From positions 9,460 through 62,151 of the forward strand of contig DBTS01000129.1 of NCBI GenBank assembly GCA_002307175.1: 52,692 nucleotides of DNA, in the 5' to 3' direction. This DNA comes from Rhodocyclaceae bacterium UBA1310. Its GTDB lineage: Bacteria > Pseudomonadota > Gammaproteobacteria > Burkholderiales > Rhodocyclaceae. Positions 17,167-26,097 of this stretch are shown one piece after another; within the stretch, counting starts at the first letter, position 1; each line of letters opens with the position of its first letter. A program made the translations under genes and the position numbers. Under the pieces are notes generated by a model. It did not search any database. It worked only from the letters and a program-made list of their open reading frames with translations, and had not been told where the DNA came from.

Positions 17167-19929
17167 ATGAGCCCCCAACATTCCGGAGAGACGGATAAGG
17201 ATACGCCGCTGCGCGACGACGTCCGCATGCTTGGTCGCGTGCTCGGCAACACCGTGCGCAACCAGGAAGGTAACGAAGCTTTTGAACTGATCGAGAAGAT
17301 CCGCCAGACCTCGATCCGTTTCCACCGTGACGATGACCTTGAGGCTCGTCAGGCGCTTGAAACAATGTTGCAGGCGTTGGAGCACGACGAGTCACTGAAC
17401 GTTGTGCGGGCCTTCAGCTTCTTTTCGCTGCTGGCAAATATCGCCGAAGACCAGCATCACATTCGCCGCACCCGGGCCCACCTGTGTGCCGGCTCTGCGC
17501 CACGCGAAGGCAGCATGGCGCATGCGTTGAATCTGGCCACGCAGGCCGGGATCAGTGAAGAGCAGTTGCGCCAGTTCTTTGATGATGCACAGATCCGCCC
17601 TGTACTCACAGCCCATCCGACCGAGGTGCAGCGTCGCAGTATCCTCAAATGCCAGCTGCGCATTGCCCAGCTTCTCGATGCCCGCGACCGTATCCAGCTG
17701 ACGCCGGAAGAACTCGCCGAGAACGACGAGGCACTGCAGCGCAATGTGCTGCTGCTGTGGGAAACGCGCATGCTGCGGCTCACCAAGCTGTCGGTGGCGG
17801 ATGAAATCGCCAATGGCCTGTCGTATTACAACTACACCTTCCTGCGCGAATTGCCGCGCCTGTATGCGCGCATCGAAGACATGCTGGCGGATCGTTTCGA
17901 TACGCGTGAAGTCTCGCTGCAGGCTTTCCTGCGCATGGGCAGCTGGATCGGTGGTGACCGCGACGGCAACCCCTTCGTGACGGCCGATGTGTTGCGCCAG
18001 GCACTGAAGATGCAGGCCCAGGTGGTTTTCAGCTACTACCTTGAGGAACTCAACCGGCAGGCTTCGGGCCTGTCGCTGTCGACGAGTCTGGTCGATGTCA
18101 GCCCGGCACTCCTGGAGCTGGCCAACCGTTCGGTCTATCGTAGCGCGCATACCGAGGACGAACCTTACCGCCGTGCCATGCGTGGCATCTATGCGCGGGT
18201 CTGGGCTACTGCCCAGCGCCTTGGCCTGCAGCCTTCGGGCCGTCTGCCAGCCGGCGAAGCCGAAGCCTATCCGGATGCCGAAGCCTTCGTGGCCGATCTG
18301 GAGATCATCCGCGAATCCATCCTCAACCACTGTTCCCTGGCATTGGCACACGGTGCCCTGCGCAATCTGCAGCGCGCCGTGCAGGTTTTCGGATTCTTCC
18401 TGGCCGCCATCGATGTGCGCCAGAACTCCGATGTGCATGAGCGTACGGTCGCCGAGCTGCTGGAAGCGGCCCATCCGGGAACACAATACCTTTCGCTGGA
18501 TGAAGACGGGCGTATCGAGCTGCTCCTGCGCGAGCTTGCCACCCCCCGCCCGCTGGCTTCGCCGGCCCTGCGCTATTCCGATGAGACAGAGAGTGAACTG
18601 GCAATCTTCCGGGCTGTCGCGGAGGCTCACCGTACCTATGGCAGCTGCTGCGTGCAGAACGCGATCATCTCGAAGACTGATGGCGTCTCCGACATGCTCG
18701 AACTCGCGGTGCTGCTCAAGGAGGTCGGCCTGCTGCGTCCGCACGAGCAGAAGCTTGATGTCAATATCATTCCGCTGTTCGAAACCATCGGCGATCTGCA
18801 GAACGCCGCTGCCGCGATGGACCGCATCTTTTCGCTGCCGCAGTACCGGCACCTGCTGGCCTCGCGTAGCGAAGCCCAGGAAGTCATGCTTGGCTATTCG
18901 GATTCCAATAAGGATGGCGGCTTCCTGACCTCTGGCTGGGAACTCTACAAGGCCGAAATCCAGCTTATCGAAGTCTTCCGCAAGCACGGTGTGCGCCTGC
19001 GTCTGTTCCACGGCCGTGGCGGTTCTGTCGGGCGTGGTGGCGGCCCGAGCTATCAGGCCATCCTGGCGCAGCCGGGAGGCGCGGTGCAGGCGCAGATCCG
19101 CCTTACTGAACAGGGCGAAGTGATCGCCTCGAAATACTCGAATCCGGAAGTGGGTCGGCGTAATCTGGAAGTGCTCGCCGCGGCCACCATGGAAGCCACG
19201 CTGCTTGCGCACCCGCATGCCGCGCCCCGGCCCGAATATCTTGCCGCCATGGATGAGCTTTCGGATCTGGCCTTCAAGGCCTACCGCAACCTGGTCTATG
19301 AAACACCCGGCTTCGAGAAGTATTTCTGGGAATCCACTGTCATTTCCGAGATTGCCAACCTGAATATTGGCTCACGCCCGGCTTCGCGCAAGAAGAGCAC
19401 CTCAATCGAGGATCTGCGTGCGATTCCCTGGGTGTTCTCGTGGGCCCAGTCACGCGTCATGCTGCCCGGCTGGTTCGGTTTCGGTTCGGCGGTGAAGGGC
19501 TATCTCGCCAAGAATGGCGAGGCGGGCATGAAGCTGCTGCAGGATATGTGCCAGGAATGGAGTTTCTTTGCCTCACAACTGGGAAATATGGACATGGTGC
19601 TGGCCAAGAGCGATCTTGCCATTGCTTCGCGCTATGCCGAGCTGGTGCAGGATGTGGCGCTGCGTGAAACCATCTTCCCGCGCATCAAGTCAGAATGGGA
19701 GAGTACCGTAGAAGTGCTCCTGGCAATCACTGGCCAGCGTGAGCTTGGCGACGGCAATCCTCTGTTGCAACGTTCCATCCGTAACCGTCTGCCCTATCTG
19801 AACCCGCTCAATCATGTGCAGGTTGAGCTGCTGCAGCGCTATCGCCAGGGAAGTGTCGATGATCGCGTGCGGCGCGGCATCCTGCTCTCCATCAACGGTG
19901 TGGCGGCGGGTTTGCGCAATAGCGGCTAG
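17167..19929 (+). CDS. ppc: Phosphoenolpyruvate carboxylase
   Basis: A 920-residue cytosolic enzyme that makes oxaloacetate from PEP and bicarbonate. Conserved motifs are present in order: LTAHPTEVQRRS (catalytic His), GSWIGGDRDGNPFVT, GYSDSNKDGG, FHGRGGSVGRGGGP (mobile loop) and QSRVMLPGWFGFG. The C-terminus reads RNSG, a slight variant of the usual NTG end that takes part in allosteric control. The gene is complete and divergent from hemC, an arrangement common in betaproteobacteria. Confidence 0.96.
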   Translation: MSPQHSGETDKDTPLRDDVRMLGRVLGNTVRNQEGNEAFELIEKIRQTSIRFHRDDDLEARQALETMLQALEHDESLNVVRAFSFFSLLANIAEDQHHIRRTRAHLCAGSAPREGSMAHALNLATQAGISEEQLRQFFDDAQIRPVLTAHPTEVQRRSILKCQLRIAQLLDARDRIQLTPEELAENDEALQRNVLLLWETRMLRLTKLSVADEIANGLSYYNYTFLRELPRLYARIEDMLADRFDTREVSLQAFLRMGSWIGGDRDGNPFVTADVLRQALKMQAQVVFSYYLEELNRQASGLSLSTSLVDVSPALLELANRSVYRSAHTEDEPYRRAMRGIYARVWATAQRLGLQPSGRLPAGEAEAYPDAEAFVADLEIIRESILNHCSLALAHGALRNLQRAVQVFGFFLAAIDVRQNSDVHERTVAELLEAAHPGTQYLSLDEDGRIELLLRELATPRPLASPALRYSDETESELAIFRAVAEAHRTYGSCCVQNAIISKTDGVSDMLELAVLLKEVGLLRPHEQKLDVNIIPLFETIGDLQNAAAAMDRIFSLPQYRHLLASRSEAQEVMLGYSDSNKDGGFLTSGWELYKAEIQLIEVFRKHGVRLRLFHGRGGSVGRGGGPSYQAILAQPGGAVQAQIRLTEQGEVIASKYSNPEVGRRNLEVLAAATMEATLLAHPHAAPRPEYLAAMDELSDLAFKAYRNLVYETPGFEKYFWESTVISEIANLNIGSRPASRKKSTSIEDLRAIPWVFSWAQSRVMLPGWFGFGSAVKGYLAKNGEAGMKLLQDMCQEWSFFASQLGNMDMVLAKSDLAIASRYAELVQDVALRETIFPRIKSEWESTVEVLLAITGQRELGDGNPLLQRSIRNRLPYLNPLNHVQVELLQRYRQGSVDDRVRRGILLSINGVAAGLRNSG

Positions 19930-19985
19930 CATCGGCTCACGATCTTGCGGTGCAGGGTCGTGACTGATTCGTGAAAAGGGATTCC

Positions 19986-20657
19986 ATGCGAAGACTGATC
20001 TGGGTGGCAGTATGTGCGGGTTTGAGTTTTTCGGCGTGTGCTGCAGAGAATGCGGCGGACAGCTACGACGACGCCACGCGCTACGATGCCATCCATTTCA
20101 GCCCGGACTGGCGTGCAGCCTGCGAGTTGTCCGGCAAGAAATTCGGTTTCAGTTTCCAGTCCCCTTCAGGCGACGCATCGGAAGACGACATGCGCGTGAG
20201 CATGACCACGCTGGCTGGCAAGACAGTGGCCCTGCCCCTCAAGCCGGCGCTGTATGTCAGGCGCGGCGCGCTCAGTTCGGCGCGGGATCTGTGCCAGTTG
20301 AACAATACCCCCCCGCCAGACGGATTGACCGCCGCCAGTGTGGCGACTTTCGATGCCGGGCAGGGGCGGGTTCTGATGTGGCTGTCGCGGGATAATCGTC
20401 CGCAATTCGATACGCTGGTACTGGCGCTGGTGGATGCAGGCAGCGGGCGCTTGCTCGATTCTCTCGACACCGGTCTGCAGATCAAGGATTCAACCGGTTT
20501 TCAGCAGCTTACGATCCGGCCCTTGCGTGGTCTGGCATGGCAGATCCGTCTGGTGACGGAGGTTCTGCCGTATTCCGACTCGGCAGAATCCTATATCGAA
20601 GGCTGGGTGGGCGTAAGTCTTGACCACAACCGGATCAGGCTCGACAAAAAGCACTGA
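19986..20657 (+). CDS. Secreted or lipoprotein of unknown function
   Basis: A 223-residue protein with an N-terminal signal (RRLIWVAVCAGLSFSACA). The Cys in FSAC could be a weak lipobox, or cleavage may fall after ACA. The mature part has no family I recognise. The ATG at 19986 follows AAGGGA; a GTG at 19971 in the same frame lacks a ribosome-binding site. It follows ppc by 56 bases on the same strand and may be expressed with it. Confidence 0.7.
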   Translation: MRRLIWVAVCAGLSFSACAAENAADSYDDATRYDAIHFSPDWRAACELSGKKFGFSFQSPSGDASEDDMRVSMTTLAGKTVALPLKPALYVRRGALSSARDLCQLNNTPPPDGLTAASVATFDAGQGRVLMWLSRDNRPQFDTLVLALVDAGSGRLLDSLDTGLQIKDSTGFQQLTIRPLRGLAWQIRLVTEVLPYSDSAESYIEGWVGVSLDHNRIRLDKKH

Positions 20658-20711
20658 GCATCGGCCTGCGTCTCGCTGCTTTTTCCACGGACTGCAGAGC
20701 CATCCTCCCGT

Positions 20712-20924
20712 TCAGCGCTTGAGCGGGTAGTCTTCCTCGATATTGTCTTCGTAGTAGCCGGCAGGAGAGCTGCTGGCCATGAAGCGTCGGGCAATTTCAT
20801 CCCCCACATTGGTGTGCTGGACGATACGGCCGGTGGAAAACTCGATTTCAAGGATGCGGGCATTGCGGTCATACCCTGCAGACTTGATGCCCCCGCGCTG
20901 AATGGGTTTGCGTTCGATCGGCAT
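20712..20924 (-). CDS. KTSC domain protein
   Basis: A 70-residue protein consisting of one KTSC domain: GIKSAGYDRNARILEIEFST near the start and SSSPAGYYEDNIEEDYPLKR at the end. The domain occurs alone or fused to nucleic-acid-related proteins and its role is not established. The start at 20924 follows AAAGGTG at six bases; an ATG five codons earlier is also in frame. It lies downstream of the DUF134/NifX-like pair on the same strand, 73 bases away. Confidence 0.75.
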   Translation of the reverse strand: MPIERKPIQRGGIKSAGYDRNARILEIEFSTGRIVQHTNVGDEIARRFMASSSPAGYYEDNIEEDYPLKR

Positions 20925-20997
20925 TTCGGCACCTTTCATACGGAACGGTGGCAGGGATTATGTCCCCGTCACCGTTTCACCGCCAGAGGCCTTCCGT

Positions 20998-21510
20998 TCA
21001 GTGTGCGCAGCCGCAGCCGCCACCATGGCCACCGTGGGCGCCATGCTCACCACCGCCACAACAGCCCTGCTTGTCTTCCTTATCACCGCAACCACAACCT
21101 TCGCCTTCACCGTGACCGCCGCAACAGCCACCTTCGGCCTGTTCGCCGTGGTTGTGGCCACAGCCGCAACCGCCCTGCATCTCGGGGGGCAGCGAGAAAG
21201 CCGGAGCAGCTTCAAGTTCGCCAGCGAGGAACTGATCCAGCGCGGCTGATGCCGTGGGGGCTTCGCAGCCATAGATCTGGATTCCATTCTGCTGCAGTTC
21301 ATACAGCAGACGCGGATGGATTTCGCCGCACAGAATGCCCTCAATGCCGGCGACGGCTTCTTCCTTGATCAGTTCTGGGTGGGCACGGTCCACCGCGTGG
21401 ATGGTCTTGCCATCGTCTTCGATGATCAGCAGATGCTGGGCGGCACCGAAGTCAGGTTCCAGGGCGGCGGCAAGCCCTTCGGGGGCAGCGACGGGGATAC
21501 ACAGTTTCAT
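20998..21510 (-). CDS. NifX/NafY-like iron-molybdenum-cofactor-binding domain with Cys/His-rich tail
   Basis: A 170-residue protein. Residues 1-105 form a dinitrogenase iron-molybdenum cofactor (NifX/NifB C-terminal) domain, starting MKLCIPVAAPEGL and including GIEGILCGEIHPRLLYELQ. The last 57 or so residues are mostly Gly with 10 Cys and 7 His, a likely metal-binding tail (for example GCGCGHNHG, GCCGGGEHG). Its start overlaps the DUF134 stop as ATGA. Free-standing proteins of this domain carry Fe-S or Mo clusters; no nitrogenase gene is in view. A role in metal-cluster handling is inference. Confidence 0.8.
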   Translation of the reverse strand: MKLCIPVAAPEGLAAALEPDFGAAQHLLIIEDDGKTIHAVDRAHPELIKEEAVAGIEGILCGEIHPRLLYELQQNGIQIYGCEAPTASAALDQFLAGELEAAPAFSLPPEMQGGCGCGHNHGEQAEGGCCGGHGEGEGCGCGDKEDKQGCCGGGEHGAHGGHGGGCGCAH

Positions 21511-21815
21511 GGGGTTTCCTTGGTCGTGGAGGTTTCGGCGGGGGCATCAATGCGCAGCGCCTTGCCATGGATGAGCGCGTCGGCGACCTTGCGGTGGGCG
21601 CGTTCGAGGATGTTGCCAACAGTCTGTCGTGAAACCCCCATCTGCAGGGCCACGTCGGCCTGGTACAGACCATCGAGATCGGCCAGCCGGAGTGCTTCAA
21701 GTTCGTCCGGGGCAAGAGCCACCTCATCAAGCGCATGCAGGGGCACACCAATCGGCTTGAAATAGACCGATACCGGCTTGCAGTGGACGCAACGCTGTTT
21801 GGGAGGGCGGGCCAT
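21507..21815 (-). CDS. DUF134 (UPF0251) DNA-binding protein
   Basis: A 102-residue protein. The start MARPPKQRCVHCKPVSVYFK and the segment LAPDELEALRLADLDGLYQ identify DUF134. A sigma-factor-region-4-like helix-turn-helix follows (VALQMGVSRQTVGNILERAH). The CxxC near the N-terminus may bind metal. It overlaps the NifX-like gene by four bases, a common pairing, so it probably regulates or senses the same metal cluster. The start at 21815 is preferred because the MARPP start is conserved in the family. Confidence 0.82.
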   Translation of the reverse strand: MARPPKQRCVHCKPVSVYFKPIGVPLHALDEVALAPDELEALRLADLDGLYQADVALQMGVSRQTVGNILERAHRKVADALIHGKALRIDAPAETSTTKETP

Positions 21816-21938
21816 GAATCGGAGATTATTGGCAAAAGCCAATTATGCCGGAAAGCCAAAACCATGGAAAGGTGGAAAACCCCTGCAAGGCGGGGAATGC
21901 GCCAGAATGCCTGCATCGACAAGATGGAGCTTGCAGGC

Positions 21939-22268
21939 ATGAAAAAATTCCTCATGGCGGCAGTCTTGATGCTGCTGATCCCGGTCTCTTGGGGCAAGAC
22001 TTTTCTGATTGACGTGCGCACGCCTGAGGAGTTTTCGGCAGGGCATATTGAAGGCGCCATCAATATTGAGTATCAGGGGATAGAGCAGAAAATTACCCAA
22101 AGCGGCGCGGACAGGAATGATGAGGTCATCCTGTATTGCCACTCCGGCAGGCGTGCCGGGATTGCGCGCGATACCCTGCTGAAGGCGGGTTTCGTGAATG
22201 TGCAGAACTATGGCGGGATGGAAGAGGCGCGCAAGCGCCTTATCACCCGGCCTCACACTCGCCCATAA
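21939..22268 (+). CDS. Periplasmic rhodanese-like protein (PspE type)
   Basis: A 109-residue protein with a signal peptide (MKKFLMAAVLMLLIPVSWG) and one rhodanese domain. The active-site loop ILYCHSGRRAGIA holds the catalytic Cys; FLIDVRTPEEFSAGHIEGAI is the conserved domain start. Single-domain exported rhodaneses such as PspE transfer sulfane sulfur; the natural substrate is unclear. The start at 21939 gives a clean signal peptide, with GGAG about ten bases upstream. It converges with psd, with six bases between them. Confidence 0.82.
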   Translation: MKKFLMAAVLMLLIPVSWGKTFLIDVRTPEEFSAGHIEGAINIEYQGIEQKITQSGADRNDEVILYCHSGRRAGIARDTLLKAGFVNVQNYGGMEEARKRLITRPHTRP

Positions 22269-22274
22269 GCGCGT

Positions 22275-23126
22275 TCAGGCGATTTCGGCCATGACTTCGC
22301 CCATGCGGATGGCACGTGCGGGTGCCCAGTCCGGATTGAAGCGCAGGTCGCCCGCCGGGAATACGGCGACAACGGTCGAGCCCAGCAGGAAACGCCCCAT
22401 CTCCTGACCCTGTGCCAGGCGGATCTCCTGCTCGCCATACCGCCATTCCCGCAGTTGGCCGCAGCGTGGCGGATTGACACGGCCGTGCCAGACCGTCGCC
22501 ATGCTGCCGACAATCGTGGCTCCAACCAGCACCAGGGCGAAGAGGCCGTGGGCTGATTCAAACACGCAGACAACCCGCTCATTGCGAGCAAACAGTCCGG
22601 GAACCCCGCGAGCGGTGGTCGGATTGACTGAAAACAGGCTGCCCGGCACGTGAATCATGCGCAGCAGCCGCCCATCGCAGGGCATGTGGATGCGGTGATA
22701 GTCGCGTGGCGAGAGATATAGTGTGGCGAAGTGGCCGTCGCGGAATTCGGCGGCAAGGGCGGCATCACCACCCAGCAATGCCGTGGTGGTGTAAGCGTGG
22801 CCCTTGGCCTGGAATATCTGCTCGCCCTCGATACGCCCGAACTGGCTGATGGCCCCGTCGACGGGTGAAATCAGGCTGGCCGAAGCCAAGGGTCTGGCTC
22901 CGGAGCGCAGCTCGCGTGTGAAGAAATCGTTGAACGTCGCATATTGAGTCAGATCCGCCTGGGCGGCCTCGCTCATGTTTACGGCATAACGGGCGGCAAA
23001 ACGCTGGATGGCGGAGCGGGTCAGCCAGCCACATTGTGCATCGGCAAAGCGGCCGGCAAGTCGCGTCAGCATGTGCTTGGGGAGCAGATACTGCGGCAGT
23101 ACGGCAAAACGATCTGAACAGGGCAT
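22275..23126 (-). CDS. psd: Phosphatidylserine decarboxylase proenzyme
   Basis: A 283-residue inner-membrane-associated proenzyme that forms phosphatidylethanolamine. The self-cleavage motif LGST lies near the C-terminus (GRFLLGSTVVAVFP), where the Ser becomes the pyruvoyl group of the alpha chain. ISPVDGAISQFG and SPRDYHRIHMPCDG carry the catalytic Asp and His residues. The start at 23126 fits the family length. It follows dksA by 20 bases and is likely cotranscribed with it. Confidence 0.92.
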   Translation of the reverse strand: MPCSDRFAVLPQYLLPKHMLTRLAGRFADAQCGWLTRSAIQRFAARYAVNMSEAAQADLTQYATFNDFFTRELRSGARPLASASLISPVDGAISQFGRIEGEQIFQAKGHAYTTTALLGGDAALAAEFRDGHFATLYLSPRDYHRIHMPCDGRLLRMIHVPGSLFSVNPTTARGVPGLFARNERVVCVFESAHGLFALVLVGATIVGSMATVWHGRVNPPRCGQLREWRYGEQEIRLAQGQEMGRFLLGSTVVAVFPAGDLRFNPDWAPARAIRMGEVMAEIA

Positions 23127-23146
23127 GCGGCAGCGGGATAGGTGGA

Positions 23147-23569
23147 TCAATCGCCTTGCTGTTTGCGGCGGATTTCGTGGCGTTCCTGGGCTTCTAGGCT
23201 GAAAGTGGCCGTAGGCCGGGCCATCAGGCGTTTGATGCCGATCGGCTCGCCACTTTCCTCGCACCAGCCGTAGGAGCCATTGTCAATGCGCGCGATGGCT
23301 TCGTCGATCTTGTGCAGCAGCTTGCGTTCACGGTCACGTACGCGCAATTCCAGGGCGTGGTCTTCTTCCTGCGTGGCACGGTCAGCAGGATCGGCCATGT
23401 TCGAGTTGTCCTGCAGGTGCTCAGTCGTGCTGCGTGCAGAATTGAGCAAGCCATCGCGTTCGGCGGTAAGGCGGGCGCGGAAGAAGGCCAGCTGATCCGG
23501 CGACATGTATTCATCTTCCGGGGCGGCCAGAATCTCTTCCTCAGTGAGCAGCTTCTTTTCGGTATTCAT
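23147..23569 (-). CDS. dksA: RNA polymerase-binding transcription factor DksA, zinc-cysteine-poor form
   Basis: A 140-residue factor that enters the RNA polymerase secondary channel and works with ppGpp. The coiled-coil tip DPADRATQEEDHALEL keeps both acidic tip residues and the Ala. In the zinc-finger region only Cys103 remains; the positions of the other three zinc Cys read Ser106, Ser124 and Ala127 (CEES and TFSLEA). Such C-S-S-A or similar forms are known in betaproteobacteria and work without zinc. The start at 23569 (MNTEKKLLTE) is preferred over an extension. psd follows. Confidence 0.92.
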   Translation of the reverse strand: MNTEKKLLTEEEILAAPEDEYMSPDQLAFFRARLTAERDGLLNSARSTTEHLQDNSNMADPADRATQEEDHALELRVRDRERKLLHKIDEAIARIDNGSYGWCEESGEPIGIKRLMARPTATFSLEAQERHEIRRKQQGD

Positions 23570-23867
23570 GGTATCGGGGTATCTGCGCCAGGTGAGTGAT
23601 TGTTGGGTCGCGAAACGGTGCATGAACCTGTCGGGATATCGTTTCGGGACCCTCTTGCAAGTCCAATCCTCATTTATACACATAAACCGCGGGTTTTGTA
23701 CAAGCTTTTTTAGTGACGCGACTCCGCGTGTCGGCGTGGCACACCGCTGTTCGATTTATGGCGCGCAGCGTCGCAGCCGTGCCGCATCCTTCTTCCACCA
23801 TACACCGCGTTTGTGACGTTCTCAAGCGTAAGGACGGGCATTGGCGAGGTTTCCGCCGCTTGTCGGC

Positions 23868-25235
23868 TCAGTTCTCTGCCGCACGTACCGCTGGCAGCGT
23901 GATGCGTACCAGAAGACCACCTTCTGCCCGGTTCCGGGCCTCTATCCTGCCGCCGTGGGCTTCGATGGCACGCCGCGCAATTGCCAGGCCCAGCCCGTAA
24001 CCGGTGGAGGTAGAGCCTTCACTACGGAAGAACGGATCAAAAATGTAGGCCAGATCCTCTGCGGGTACTCCCGGTCCAGAATCCGCCACCGCAATAAGCA
24101 GCCTGTCCAGGTCGGCATCCTGCTGCAGGGTGACTTCGACAGTGCTTTGGTCGGGCGTATGCTGCAGCGCATTACGCACAATGTTTTCAATAGCCCGGTG
24201 CAGCAGTTTGCCGCGTGCGCGCATGACGAATTCCTCATCCAGGCGATTGGTGAAGCTAATGCGCTGCCCGGTGCCTTCCGCTTCGAAGCGTGCGTCATCC
24301 ACCACGCTGGCAATCAGTTCGATGATGTCGACATAGTCATCATCACTGTTGGCCGAGCGCGCCTCCAGGCGGGAGAGTGTCAGTACCTCGCCGACGAGGG
24401 TGTCGAGGCGCTCTGCCTCCCGCTCGATGCGTGTCAGGGCGGTGTCTATCTGCGCCGGATTCTGGCGCGCCAGCCCTACTGCCACCTGCAGGCGCGCCAG
24501 TGGCGAGCGCAACTCATGGGAAACGTCGTGCAGCAGGCGGTTTTGGGAGCCGACAAGCTGCTGCAGGTGTTGTGCCATGCCGTCAAATTCTCTTCCCAAC
24601 TCACCGATCTCATCGCTGCGGGTGCCCATGGCCTGCGCCACGCGGATATCGAGTTTGCCGGCAGATGCTGCCTTGAAGGCATTCTGCAGTCTGCCGATGG
24701 GCTGCGAAAAATGCCGTGCGAGCAAAGCGGAAACCACGATACTGGCCAGGATGGCTGCCAGCGCCACCAGGATCGGGGTTTCAACGCGGTACGGAGGCAG
24801 CAGATGCTGGTCGCGCTGCGGATGGCTGGGGTCGTTGAGCTGAAAGATGATATAGGTCTGCCCGGCCGCCGTCGTGAGCGTCCGGATTCCACGTGCATCC
24901 TTGTCCTGAGTCAGCCGCTGACGGGCTTCGCGCAGGGCATCCGCCGGTACCTTACGGCCAAACATGTCCTGGTCATTGGCACCAACCACCAGTGGCATGT
25001 TTCCCTTATGCTTGTTCCAGTCTGCCTCCAGCGAGCGTAGCGCCGCTTCTCCGCCGTGGCGGAAAACCGACCACGTCACGCGCGTGGAAAAATCACTGCG
25101 AGGTCCGTCGGCGAGTTCTGTTTCGGCACTGCGCAAGGCTTCATTGCGGATTGTCAGCGCGGTGGCGACGACGAGCACTGTCAGCAGCAGGGTGATCCAG
25201 AACCCGGCGAAAATCTTCCAGAACAGGCGCCCCAT
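23868..25235 (-). CDS. cpxA: Sensor histidine kinase, CpxA-like
   Basis: A 455-residue inner-membrane kinase. Transmembrane segments at about 8-28 and 153-173 flank a periplasmic sensor domain. HAMP follows (174-230), then the H-box with His240 in HDVSHELRSPLARLQ, and ATPase motifs (NIVRNALQHT, DSGPGVPAEDL, GYGLGLAIA). It starts five bases after the response-regulator gene. The neighbouring CpxR box and CpxP-like gene support Cpx identity, that is, sensing of envelope protein stress. Confidence 0.85.
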   Translation of the reverse strand: MGRLFWKIFAGFWITLLLTVLVVATALTIRNEALRSAETELADGPRSDFSTRVTWSVFRHGGEAALRSLEADWNKHKGNMPLVVGANDQDMFGRKVPADALREARQRLTQDKDARGIRTLTTAAGQTYIIFQLNDPSHPQRDQHLLPPYRVETPILVALAAILASIVVSALLARHFSQPIGRLQNAFKAASAGKLDIRVAQAMGTRSDEIGELGREFDGMAQHLQQLVGSQNRLLHDVSHELRSPLARLQVAVGLARQNPAQIDTALTRIEREAERLDTLVGEVLTLSRLEARSANSDDDYVDIIELIASVVDDARFEAEGTGQRISFTNRLDEEFVMRARGKLLHRAIENIVRNALQHTPDQSTVEVTLQQDADLDRLLIAVADSGPGVPAEDLAYIFDPFFRSEGSTSTGYGLGLAIARRAIEAHGGRIEARNRAEGGLLVRITLPAVRAAEN

Positions 25236-25240
25236 GCCAA

Positions 25241-25933
25241 TCAGCCTACGATGTACTGGTAGCCGATGCCGCGTACGGTCTGGATCGGCGAGCGGCCGTC
25301 GGCGAGCAGGCCAAGTTTGTGACGCAGATTGCTGACATGCACATCAATGCTTCTGTCGTATCGTGCAAGTGGCCGTCCCAAACCGTTCTCCGAAAGCTCC
25401 TGTTTGCTCACCGGTGTGCCTGCATGCTGGGCCAGTACCTCCAGCAGATTGAATTCGGTGCTTGTAAGATCAAGCATCTGCCCATCCCACTCGGCGCGGC
25501 GCTGCTCGGAGCGCAGACACAGCTTGCCCACCATGATCGGGCCTGAGGGCTCGTGGCCGCTGGTCTCGGTGCTCGCGCGGCGCAGGATGGCGCGGATGCG
25601 TGCCACCAGCTCGCGCGGCGTGCAGGGCTTGGGAACGTAGTCGTCGGCTCCCAGCTCCAGGCCAAGCACGCGGTCGATGTCATCACCCCGTGCGGTCAGC
25701 ATGATGACCGGGATACGGCTTTGAGCGCGTATCCGGCGCAGGGCGTCGACACCGCCCAGGCGAGGCATCATGACATCAAGAACGATAATGGAATATTTTC
25801 CGCTGAGTGCCTCAACTACGCCGGCCTCACCGTCATATACCGCGGATACAGTGAAGCCTTCAGCAGAAAGATATTCTTTCTGCATTGCGCACAATTCAGT
25901 GTCGTCGTCTACGAGCAGGACATTGGTTGCCAA
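25241..25933 (-). CDS. cpxR: OmpR-family response regulator, CpxR-like
   Basis: A 230-residue regulator. The receiver domain holds acidic residues DDD near the N-terminus, Asp53 (phosphorylation site, in IIVLDVMMPRLGG), the switch Thr (MLTARG) and KP. The C-terminal winged helix includes LTSTEFNLLEVLAQHAGTPV and RSIDVHVSNLRHKLG. It is transcribed with cpxA. A perfect GTAAA-N5-GTAAA box and a fair promoter lie upstream, suggesting autoregulation. Confidence 0.88.
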   Translation of the reverse strand: MATNVLLVDDDTELCAMQKEYLSAEGFTVSAVYDGEAGVVEALSGKYSIIVLDVMMPRLGGVDALRRIRAQSRIPVIMLTARGDDIDRVLGLELGADDYVPKPCTPRELVARIRAILRRASTETSGHEPSGPIMVGKLCLRSEQRRAEWDGQMLDLTSTEFNLLEVLAQHAGTPVSKQELSENGLGRPLARYDRSIDVHVSNLRHKLGLLADGRSPIQTVRGIGYQYIVG

Positions 25934-25967
25934 TTTGTCGAATTCCTTTGCAATCAGCGAGATATGT

Positions 25968-25995
25968 ATCGTAACGGGGCTTACATACCTGATAA
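25968..25995 (-). promoter_or_regulatory. Candidate promoter of cpxRA
   Basis: On the minus strand TTATCA (25995-25990) and TACGAT (25973-25968) are separated by 16 bases, each matching four of six bases of the sigma-70 consensus. The -10 lies about 35 bases before the cpxR start. The CpxR box lies six bases upstream of the -35, a position suited to activation. Confidence 0.4.
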
Positions 25996-26001
25996 CAGCT
26001 C

Positions 26002-26016
26002 TTTACCGAGCTTTAC
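26002..26016 (-). promoter_or_regulatory. CpxR box (GTAAA-N5-GTAAA)
   Basis: The minus strand reads GTAAA-GCTCG-GTAAA, an exact match to the CpxR-binding consensus known from E. coli. It lies in the 164-base gap between cpxR and the divergent CpxP/Spy gene, so one site could serve both. Its orientation points toward cpxRA. Confidence 0.75.
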
Positions 26017-26097
26017 ACAGGTCCAACCACTCTTCACATGGTCGGCATGCACACTGCACATGTCGTTTAACCCCACCCCGATACGAGGAGTTCTCTT

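Noticed and set aside
17392..19218. Long open frame (608 codons) on the minus strand
   Set aside because: It lies wholly antisense to ppc, whose motifs are complete. Long antisense frames are common in GC-rich genes, and its translation has no recognisable domain.
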